A stretch of 64,000 bases of DNA from Harmonia axyridis (taxonomy: Eukaryota > Arthropoda > Insecta > Coleoptera > Coccinellidae), in contig NC_059504.1 of the NCBI RefSeq assembly GCF_914767665.1, forward strand, positions 44,113,720-44,177,719, given 5' to 3'. Numbering within the stretch: the first letter of the stretch is position 1; each line of letters begins with the position of its first letter. The position numbers and the translations under genes are program-made. Below the pieces are notes generated by a model. It did no database searches. It was given only the letters and a program-made list of their open reading frames with translations, and had not been told where the DNA came from. Shown here piece by piece: positions 27,001 to 39,000 of the stretch.

Positions 27001-30000
27001 TTGCATGATACGTTTGGGCTCTCAATTAGGAACATATTTGCCAAATATGAAGAAAATATACCGGGTGGTTCGTTTGATTTGGCCTCAGAAAGAAACGGGC
27101 AAAATTCATAAAACACCCTGTATCTCGGCATAGTATAAGGAATTCCTTATACTATGACCTCGGCTACGAAGACAGTAAGACCCAATAAATGGGGTATCTC
27201 CAGAACCGCCTTGGTGCCACCTATGCAACTGTGAAGTATTTCCTTTTCCCAATGAAACACCCTGTATATACATAAAAATAATTAGAATTACAAATATATG
27301 TTCTGCTGAAAATATTTGGCATTTAACAGTAATTAGTTTCGACTGCAATATCGTAGGAATTTTCGAAAAACAACAAAAATTATTGTGATAAAGAGTCGAT
27401 AACTTTTCTCTAGTCTATTGTAGGAGTTTTCTATATATTGAATGTTTAAATATCGGCTTCCAAATAATTCGAAGTCGAAGGAAGTGTTGTTTTTCGTCTT
27501 TGTGAATTACATAATGATTTTATTCCTCCTTCAATGAGGGAAATATGGAATTCTGACAAATGCAGCGGAGTAAATTTATGTTGTTTTAAAAAATCAAGAA
27601 TGACGATGTATGAAAAGGCGTCCAGCAAACTATGCCGAATAACCGTCCCTAAAATAGAGGCACTAATATGATCGCTTCACTGTTTGACCCCTAACGTCGG
27701 CTCTGTACCTATGATATTTAAGATATATTCAATGAAAAATACTGCCTAACGGAAAAAGAATTTCTAGTGTTATAAATGGTTGCCAATCCCAGAAACGAAC
27801 AAATGTCCGAATGAAATGATGAAATTTTAAGATAGAGAACAACGATCACATGAGGTCGTGGCCATAAATTAGCAAATCACTCGAGTAAAATCATTTATAG
27901 ACAAACCCCCCAACGATTGAAACCAAAATACAAACACTAATCGCGCTAATCTTATTTCCTCTCTGATTCCCCTCATGTCTGTATCCACTCAACGCCGTCT
28001 CTTGGCGCACATGTAAATTGCTATCACAAATACCGGCAAATTACCTTTGTATTCAACTATATCCCTCCAGTCTTCCTCCAGCTTGTGCAGGGCGTCCAAC
28101 GCTTCGTCGGTCCCTTGTTGGTAATACTGACTTTTGGGAATCCCCTGCTTCGAGTATTTGTCCAATTGCTCGATGAGACCCTCGTATTTGGAGTCCTGAA
28201 ATAGAAATATTGTCGTTTAGGCGGTTAGTTGGAATGCCGGGGCTTGGAGAGTGTGGGCGGATGTTCTTCCTTTAATTAAATTTCGGCGAGGAAGATGCGT
28301 AGAATATTCATGACTTGTTTGGGGTGTTGCTGTCTCCGGTACAATTTTGGGGGCGGTTAAGTGAGACGAAGAAAATGACAAGAAATTAGTACGATAGTAC
28401 AGGGAACAATAAGAGTGTCCAAATGTATGCATTTTGTGGATAAACAGTCGAAAACTTTAGTTTTGTGGTTAGATTCCATATTATTTATTTTTTACACTGC
28501 GCAAAAAAATTAACGCATATTATGGAAATCTCAAATTTATTCTACAACTGAAGGTGTTCTCAATGATAATTATTTTTATCAGAATTATGCATGCATATGT
28601 TATCCACTTTCATCGTTTTTCTTCAATACAGATGTTTTTTGCCAGCAGGAATAAAAAAAGATGAGATTATTAGATTTTGAATGTATTGGCTCCATTCTGA
28701 AATCAGTTGTTCTCGATCAATTCTAGTGATCAATAGTTTTTCTTTCGTTTGATTTTCTACACTCGATCGCCATGCAACGCGAAACACGCAATTTGAACCA
28801 AGAGGAATGTGCCCAAGCGGTAGTTTTGCGAGAAGAAGGGTGGACATACAAAAGAATTGCAAAAAGGTTTGGAGTTTCCCATACAAGTGTGTCCAGAATG
28901 TTGCAGCGATTCAGGGAGACAGGTATGAATGTCCGAAGACCAGGACAGGGTAGACCACGGGTAACAACTGCCATTCAAGAACGTTACTTGAGAGTTTCTT
29001 CGTTGAGACAACGGTTTGCAACCGCTCGCCTCCTTCAAAATCAGCTTGAGCAAACTCATGGGGTGCAAATTAGCACTCAGACAATAAGAAATCGCCTCAG
29101 ACAGTATGATTTAAGGCCTTGTGTCGCGGCAAGAGGCCCAGCTCTTACCCCAGCCCATCGAAGGGCGCGTTCGGATTTTGCAAGAGAGCATATCCATTGG
29201 GAAGAGGCTGATTGGGGAAGAGTTCTCTTCACAGATGAGTCTAGATTCTGCCTCTACCATTGTGATCGACGTTCCCTAGTATACAGACGTCCACATGAAA
29301 GATATGCTCAGTACAATTTCCTGAATACTACTGGTTTAGGGAGAGGATCGATTATGGTATGGGGTGGAATATCTTTGACTGCTCGCACAGACCTAGTGGT
29401 CGTTGATAATGGAGCTATGAATGCTGATAGGTATATAAGGAACATTCTTGAAGAGCATGTAGTGCCATTTGCTCCATACATTGGTGAAAATTTCATTTTT
29501 ATGGACGATAATGCCAGACCCCATCGTGCGCGCATCGTTTAGGAGTACCTTGAAGAGGTTGAAGTCTCTCGAATGGAATGGCCAGCAAGAAGTCCAGATC
29601 TCAATCCGATTGAGCAGGTTTGGGACAACCTCAATAGAAGGCTGAGAAGTTCAGAAAATCATCAATTAATGACTTAGGAATCCAACTCAGAGAAATCTGG
29701 GAAGGATTAGATCAGAACATTTTAAGATCACTCATTTTGAGTATGAATCGTCGTTGCCGAGCTGTAATTAACGCAAGGGGTGGAAATACCAAGTATTAAA
29801 TCACTTATCAGCATTCCAGTATTTTGAAAATTGTTTATTTCTCTTCTTTCACATAAGATTCGGTGAAATCCTGAATTTTTCTTCCATTTAATGTGTCTTG
29901 ATTCGTTCAAAACCTTCCCGAGAGAACATAAAAAATAAGTTATAAAGTCAATGTAGAGTTAACTTTCATTGAAATTGAGATTTTTTCAGAATGTGAAATT

Positions 30001-33000
30001 GTGATGAACCCTCTTATTGAAAAACCCTTTATACATAATTTCGATAGCGGAACTAGAAAATTCAAGGTGAATAGCTAAAAAGTGAGGAAAGCACTGACTG
30101 AAGTCAAAAGCTTCAGAGCGCTTCTATATATAGAAGCGCTCTGCTATATATAGCTATTCACCTTGAATTTTCTAGTTCCGCTATCGAAATTATGTACGAA
30201 TGTTGAAATTATTATTCTGAATAAAAACGCGAAAATCTTATAATGATCTGTTATTTCAAATCAATACGTGGTGACAAAAATGTTGGGTAATTTCTTTCGA
30301 TATTCTTTATTATTTTTTTCAGTGGCATGATCAACAAGAAATCTTGAAATCATTATTTCACATCCAAATGAAAAAAAAATATATCTATCATTTTGAAATC
30401 CTTAAGAAAACTTCATTTCGAACGCCCATATTTACGGAACTTGATCCAATATTAACCTGGAAATTTCAAGTTTCTAGGTACTTTCGTTCCAGAGTTATCG
30501 TGTTTACGGATGGACAGAATAAAATATTGAGGACGAATACGTCATCAATCAATCAACCTTATCGTTTGGACAAAATTGTTGTGTCAGAAATAATCCGTAA
30601 AATATCTAGTCGATCGGGTTGAATTTCAAAACTGAAAATCATGCGAAATTTCGAGTCCATTTATCTTTTTGGAATTTAATATACCTATAATTAATCAAAT
30701 TTTTCATTTTATGATGGTCAGCGGTATATATAAATTATATTGGCATTTTTTCAGAATGAAATATAATGCTGTAGATAGGATTTTTTCATCGTGTCATAGA
30801 ATGCATTTTCCAATAACGCAACATTTTCAATGGATCCTATACATCCAATTATCCCATTTTCCAATTATATTATCGTACTAAATAAATTGTGGAATATGTC
30901 GAATTTGCTACGATCAAAATTATCATTCGAAACAGTGTGTGAAATTTACTCTACCTATTGATAATTAATCTATGGTCGAGATCTTGAATTATCTGACCAA
31001 TTTGTTCTGTATGACAGAACCAATCTGCCAAATTGCACATGTGCCGGTCTAAATGAATTCCAGATAATTGATTAATATTCCACGTGAATTACTGAACACA
31101 TGTAGGTGTTGCAGGAATTAAATTTGGCGCTTTTTACAAATGAAAAAAATTGTCGGCTATTATTCGTCCAGAACAGATTGATAGTGAAATATACTAACTG
31201 ACAAAGAAACTGCATCACCGAGAAGGAGCTGTTTAAATTTTAATTTTTTTTTGTGAAACAAAGATAATATAGCAAGGAGTGAAGGATTGAATTTTGAGAA
31301 AAAAATCGTGAAGGTTTATTCATGTGACAATTTTTGTTACTTAAATATTGTTTTTCGCAAGTTTTTTTTAAATTTTACAATAAACCAGTTGTTCGAGGAG
31401 ATCCAAAGTCAATGTTTAGTTAAGTGAATTTGAAAGAGGTAGAGTTATTGGTCTACGAGAGGAGGGGTTGTCATTTTGAGAAATCGCTAACTGTACGAAC
31501 AGAAATCCAACTACTGCTATAAGATGCTGCCAAGCGTGGTTTGATAATGCCCAAAATCGAGAAAGAGTAGGCATCGGATGTCGAAGGGGTCAAATGAAGG
31601 TCAAGACCAACGTTTAAGACTTATGGCCATTAGAGACCAATTTGCGACAATTCGATCTTTGGCTGATGAGTAGTTGGGAGAACAAGACCATCCTGTAACT
31701 GTCCGAACGGTTCACCGACGGATAAGGTCTTTTGAACTGCAGCATTATCGACCACATCTTGTGTTACCTTTGATGATTGAGCATAGCTGGCAACGATTGC
31801 AGTGGTGCAAAGAGCGTCAACATTGGAATGTGTAATGGCATTAGGTCGTCTTTTCTGATGAATCTCGATTCTCCGTGGGTACACATGATGGCCGAAGAAG
31901 CGTTAGACGACGCCAGGGAGAAAGATGTGAACCTCAGTTTGATGTTGAGCGTCATACACACCGGACAGTAGGCGTTATCGTATGGGGTACTATTGCACAT
32001 GCAAGTAGGTCACCTTTAGTCTTTATTCGAGGTAACATGACAGCGCTGCGTTACCTTCGAGAAATAGTGAATCCATAGGTTTTCCTTTACCTTAACCGGC
32101 TCGAGGATCCAATATTTCAGCAAGATAATGCTCAACCTCATGTTGCCAGAGTTAGTTTTAACTTTTTCGAAGCGACCCATGTGAATATTTTGCCATGACC
32201 GCCCAGATCCCTCGATCATACGCCCATAGAGCATGTTTGGGACATCATGGGTAGAAGGCTTGGAAATTTACCTGAGCCCCCACGGACTTTGGCGGCTCTG
32301 AGACATGAAGTACAGAAGACATCCCTCAAGAAAAAATAAACCGTCTTATTGATCTTATTATGCCGAGATCTGTTGGGGAGTGTATAGATAATCGCGGTGG
32401 ACAAACAGATTTAATGAAAAAACTTGTAAATCCTTCGTTTTTTCTCCAAATTTCAATATTTACTCGTTGCTATATTATCTATGTTTTTCCTTAAAAAAAA
32501 TAAAAAATAGAGAACAAATTCTCATCCAAAGTGTATCTGTCACGAGTTTCCAGGCAAAGTAATCTGCAGGAGAGGTGACATTCATCATCAGATCAGTACT
32601 TCGAGATTACTTCATTTTAAACCATACATTTTTTGGGATTGGGAATTTCGGTCCATTCAACCTTATACCAATCATAACCAAAATAATGAAGCTTGAAATA
32701 AAATGTATATTTCCCAGTGCACCTCTTCTTAAATAAGCCCAAAATCATCAGCCATTACTCCTAGAATTCATAATTTGCATTTCCATCTCTCCTGAGAATG
32801 GTTAATGATGATTGATTCTCCAGTGATGGCAAATTGTGGCCAGAATGAGATGGTAATGGCTGCTCTGTTCTGGGTTTTTTCCTCACGACAAAAGAGATTT
32901 CTACTCGGCCGGTACAACTCTTCGCCATTTTCGCATTAATATCTTTCCTCCGGGCTGCGTTAGCTAAAATATCAGGCCCGAAAAATTACGTTGCGTGAAA

Positions 33001-36000
33001 TGGAATTTTTACGGTTAAACCGATTAGGCTAAAGGTGGAATGAATCCTCGATTATAAGAGGTTATTAGCATGGAAAAGAATTCATCATTTTTGCGAAGCT
33101 TTAACGACCAGGAAAAGTTAACCTCTAGACGATAGAACAAATTATCACTGGCCTAAAATATTCAAGAAATACGGAATAACGTAAAAGGTGTTCCCAAAAA
33201 GGTTTATATTAGGTGTAGTAAAAAGGAATTCCATTATTTTTCTAATACATGGCTCTAGTTATCTATATCTCGCCTTGTATGGTTCCGATGGGCTTCCACT
33301 AGACGGTGTTAGAAAAACTTCTTTGACAGTTTGGTGATTAGTTTACTCAGGTGAGTTTGAGCGCGCGTCTAAGATTGACTCAATCAAAGAGAAAATATAC
33401 TATATTTTATAGTTTTTCTTCTATGAAGACGAAAATGTAAGTCACTCGGCTAGAGGTTGTTCAAAAACCGTTTGCAAAAGCCTAGTTCCAAGAAGAAGCT
33501 AAATGTATAGGTACCACACGCAAAAAATCTTCATGGACCGAACATCCATTTGTGAATCGCTGTTGAATCGCAACGAAATCGACCCATTTTTCAAGCGGTT
33601 AGTGACTGGTGATGAAAAGTGGATCACTTACGACAACGTCAAGCGAAAACGGTCGAGGTCGAAACGCGGTGAGCCGGCAGAAATGGGGGCTAGGATTGAC
33701 ATCCAGGAAGGTTTTGCAGTGTGTTTGGTGGGAATAGTACGAAATCATCTGCTATGAGCTGCTCAACTACTGCACAACTGTTAACGCGGAACTGTACTGT
33801 TGAAAATTGGACCATATGAAGTAACTAATCGCCCAGAAGCGGCTAGCTTCAGGCAATAGGAGAGGATTTATGATCAGGACAACGTCAAGCCACACGCATC
33901 GATAGTGACTTTGCCAGAAGCTCCGGGAGTTTGTTTGGGAGGTTTTTATGAATCCATCTTATAGTCCGGACCTGGCACCAAGTGATAACCATATGTTCCT
34001 GTCCATGACGAACTATTTTGTCGGGTGAAAAATTCGCTTCAACAGAGGCTTGTAATAATCGATTGGCTTCTGTGAGAAAGGCATAATGAAACCTTCAAAA
34101 TGGTAACAAGTTATAGAACAAAACGGCGCATATTAGACCTGAATCGGATCATTCTAACTGTGGTTATTAAAACCTTGTTTTTCTTGCCAAAAAAATTGAT
34201 TTATTTTCATTTTATTATTATTTGCGTAAGCACAACTCGCGATCCGCTCTCGAGAAACGCTGCAAGTCGCTATGCAGCGTTTCTCGAGAGCGGATCGCGA
34301 GTTGTGCTTTACAGACTACTACAGCTACAGGCTGTCTCGGAATAATCAAAACCAATTTGTTGAGGAATGAGAGTGATCCATAAAGATTTGGACGACCGAC
34401 ACAAATTGGCGAATGCGCCACACTCAACTAGTAGTAGAAACGAGTGATAGTGATAGTTCTTTTAAATTAAATTAAAATTAAATTTGTGTCTACATCATAA
34501 AGTTATTCACGATTAAACATGTCAGCTTACAAACCAAATTCTTGTCATTTGCGGGAGGTTTTAAGTTTCTGCTTTAAAATGAAGAAATCTACGGCTGAGG
34601 CTCATCGAATACTCTCAAATACTTATGGTGGCGCCGCTATTAGTGAAAGACGTGCCGAAAGTAGTTTCAACGCTTCAAGGTTGATGATTTTGACGTCGAA
34701 GGCCAGCATGGCGTTGGAAGAGAGAAGGTTTTTGAAGAATCAGTATTGGATGCATTACTTGATCAAGACTCGTGTCAAACGTAACAAGCATTGGAAGGAT
34801 CATTGGAAGTGATGCAACAAGAAATTGGGTGCCGAACGAGTTGAAGCCGAGAGATGTTGAACGGTGTTTGTTTGCTTGTGAACAGCTGCTTGCAAGGCGA
34901 AGACGGAAGGGATTTCTGCATCGCACTGTGACTGGATACGAAAAATTGTTTCATTACGATAATCCCAAACGCAGAAAATCATGGGGATATCCCGGCCACG
35001 CTTCCACGTCGACGGTCAAACCGAATATTCACGGTTTAAAGGTCAGGATCAGTATTTGGTGGGACCAGCTCGGCGTAGTGTATTATGAGTTTTAAAATTG
35101 ACTGAAACAATTGTTATCGAACTTGATCAATGCGTTTGAGCCTTGCATTGAAAGACAAACATCTGCACTTCAACGAGAGACATGATAAAGTGGTTTCACA
35201 TCATGACCCCATGTTGTGAAAGTGGTCGAGACATACTTGGAAACGTTGAAATGGGACATCCTACCCCACCCACCGTATTCTCCAGACGTTGCTTCCTCGG
35301 AATATCACTTGTTTCGATCAATGACACAAGGCCTAGCTGACCAGCAACTCCGGTCTTATGAAGAAGTAAAAAATTGGATCGATCCGTGGATCGCTTCAAA
35401 ATAGGACTAGTTTTTTCAATGCGGGATTCGTACGCTACCCGAAAGCTGGGAAAAAGAAGTTGCAAGAGATGGACAATACTTAGGATCATAAATTTATAAC
35501 CAGTTTTTTACAATAAATATAATGATAATGATAAATATTTTTTTAATGCAATTGAACTAAAAATTTCAGTAGAAAATTTATGCTTGAAATGACCTCCACC
35601 ATTTCTTATTCAAGACTGTACCCCCTTTTCTTATTTCTTCAGTTGTTTCTCCTGAAATTTAGTCTCAATCTTCTCTCCACTTCGTCTATTCTAACGGTGT
35701 TGGATCTGGACTTCTCGCTGATCACGAAAATAATCCAAAATTATAATCAAATTTAGTTAACGTAGAAAATATTGACGAAAAACGAAGTGAGGGGAGAAAA
35801 CTCTAATATCTCGTAAACTGTTGATTTTTGGTTGATACTAAATTTGGCTCAAACGACAGCAAATGAGCCATACTAACTCGTCTAATTTGGAAACACCCTG
35901 TATAATTATTTCTGAGAATCTATAAATCGAGGAATCATGGACTTGAAAAACCATAGTAATGGTATTTTGATAGTACCTACATATGAAAAAGTCCTAGGGC

Positions 36001-39000
36001 TTATAGCATGCAGGACATTTAATCGGAAAAACTCGAATCGAGTTTCACGTCGCATCCAAACAGTTCTGACCAAGCATCGCTCCGTTCTGCACAACGGATC
36101 CAATTAAATTTTCCCTGATTCGATGTAATTTCCTTCATAAATTCGAAACGAACGTAGCTCTAGGTATTTTCAATTTGCCGCCATACATATGTATTAAAGT
36201 ACACTCCCCCATCTAATATATCAATGAAAAACAACGTAGTAGCGTTCTGGAAAACAGCATTGTATTCAATTCGGTACATGGAATGAATTACTGTTGAATT
36301 TTCCATGAACGGGGATCTCTGCGTTCTTTGTCTAGTGTCAGGCATACGTTTTCAATGATTTTCGGAAATATCCCAGAAGTTGTGTAACACTCTGGATAAA
36401 AACCAATTTAGAATGCACGCGCCATAAATATTCATGTACTCATTCATTTGGTAGATTGCTATGTCTGTTGTGAACAACAAACGCAACTGTTATGGATCTG
36501 TCTAGTTTGGAAATGCAGAGATTTTTGTTCGAGGTAACTTTTCATGCGTTCATCCGCATATCCACTCCCCCTAGAAACAAACAAATTTCAACGCACAAAT
36601 TGTTAAAATAGAAAAATCATTGTGAAGGAACAATATAAGGCAACAAAGAAAGAAAAATATTCAGTTAATATTTGCTTTGAAGTAAATATCCTCAACAGAA
36701 TTGCATAAGAGAGGACAAGAGAAATCAATACAATAGATATTCTAGAAAGCAATGAATCTTCTAGATACAGTAAATTTGAATGCATGAAATATTTCCATCT
36801 ATAGATTTTATAACAGATATATTTGTAGTTTATTTTCAAATTTGTCTGTATCATCTTTCAGAGCTAAAGTCAGGGATGTAGTTTATATGGATCAGTGCGG
36901 GCTCAGTAATCAGTAATTTTCTTTTTTTTGTCATATGACTCACTTATAATTAAACTTTGGAACTGGATAGTTTTTGAATTTTTTTCTTTTTGTTACGTTA
37001 TCTTTTTTTCAGTCATTATTGTCTCGAAATGTATAAGGCTTTTTTTTATATATTAATCTTCAGGGTTAGAGAAGAAGTGGCTAGCAATGGACTATAATTT
37101 GAATAATAAATGTATAACCAGTTTTTTACAATAAAGCTTCGAGATTCGGGAAAAAACGGCACAAGCAAAAATCTACGCCTATATAACTACTTTCATCAAG
37201 TTATTGAGGTTATTTTCGTGAGTCTTCGATTTAAAGATAGTAAACTATAACCGTGAAAAATTTTGAGTTATGCATGGTTATTTTTCGACTTTCCTGCGGC
37301 AGGTTTTTCAAGGAGATTGAAAATGATTCGTGTTATCAAGGATTAGGAGTTAACGAGTTTCGAGTTAACGAGACTCGATTGTACTTAAATTCAATACTCT
37401 CCTTATGTTAAGGGCACGCTTATTAAAGTACCAACTTTTATGGGATGCAAAAGTAATGTTTTATTTCCACCACGGAATGGGATACCTTTAGATTCTGATG
37501 AAGTACTTGTATTTTTATACTTATATTGAATAAGAACAAACAATAATAACAACAATGTGAAATGAAACTAGGTTATGAACTAGCGGACTGTATTTTTGTA
37601 GGATCCAGTTATTGTTCCCTGTAAATAATTGAGATGGTCAACCGGATGCTTGGAGACCTATTAGTTTCTTCAAGTGTCGAGGGCATGACAGTTTCAATGA
37701 ATTTACAGGGAACGAATTGTTATTGTACAGATAATGTAAAAATGATGTGTTATTCTTCGAGGTGTCGAAGATATGTCATGGAGTTGTAAATCTTGAAGAG
37801 ATTTACTGGGGCGTTGGGAGAGTTCGAGAACAAGACGGTTGTACCAGATGTGTTACATCTGTGTATCAGGTACTAGTCCTTCGAGAATATTCGATTTCCA
37901 GGAATCCGCGAAGATCTTTTTGGGTCGTACGGCAAAATTCTTATTGGACTAGGGGATGGTACTTTCCCTAAGGGTGTGGTCAAGCCGAAAGAATGGTCGA
38001 TATTCGAGACAGGGTAAGTTCCAATCGTCGGAGAGACAGTTCAAGTTAAGGAGCAGACGAGTATAGTTCGGCCTAAGTCGAAGTAAGAGTAAGTTCTGTC
38101 GGTTGAAACTTAAGACGTAAGACGAAAAGACGGTTCGCGGACTAGATTAAGAAGAGTCGCGAACAAATCAAAGACGAGACGACGAAAATTTGAAGTACGA
38201 CAAAGACGTGATAATCGAAGACGTTTCGAGTAATTAAAACAAGAGTTGAAGACGAAATTCAATACCGTAGTGAGAAACTTGTAATTAGGACGCTATTAGG
38301 ATCTTCTCAATACTGAGTTTGTACTGTATAATTGTGGCTTTGTAAATAGATGTAAATAATTCAAAAGAGTTTAATTATTAAAAATCCAACAAAGTCACGG
38401 AGAGAAAGACGAAAGGCCAGGTAATCGAATCATACCTCTAAACGATCGATTAACCAAGCCTACATTTCTATGGTTATGTATCAGCTAATTGCTGTCTGCA
38501 CAACTGTGAACACAGGGATGTGAAAAGTAAGAGAACGATTGTAACGATCGGCGAAATTGAATTGAGACCACAGAACTACATATTTATCATTTCTTGTTCC
38601 TTATGAGCTGGCCTCAACCATATATTGAAAATTGGAATATAATTGAAATGAATAACCCCAAATTCTATAAAAATCAAACCAACCGTTTCGAATCGTGTCG
38701 GAGGCAAGAAAAAAGGCGACTATCAAACTGGGCCGACCTTTTTTCGGTGTCATTAGAAAGAAATCCATGCAAATTATAACATCGTCAGGCCGGGCACAGG
38801 GACGCCTCTAATTAAGTTTTCCCCGGCTCGGCCTGTCTTGAAAAAGAGGGGACGACGTAGAGAGAGAATTGACCGGATTGTTTCCGGTCGAGTTTCAATC
38901 TGATTACCTTTCCAGCGTCGACGGCGGCTAGACGACTTTGAATTTTCAGTCGGCACTTTTGATCGTCGCGATTTTTTTTTTTTTTCGTTTCAGAGTTAAT

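Noticed and set aside
28623..29068. Minus-strand ORFs of 83-103 residues
   Set aside because: Antisense shadows of the Tc1 transposase.
30344..30881. ORFs of 92 and 70 residues
   Set aside because: AT-rich chance ORFs with no recognisable motif.
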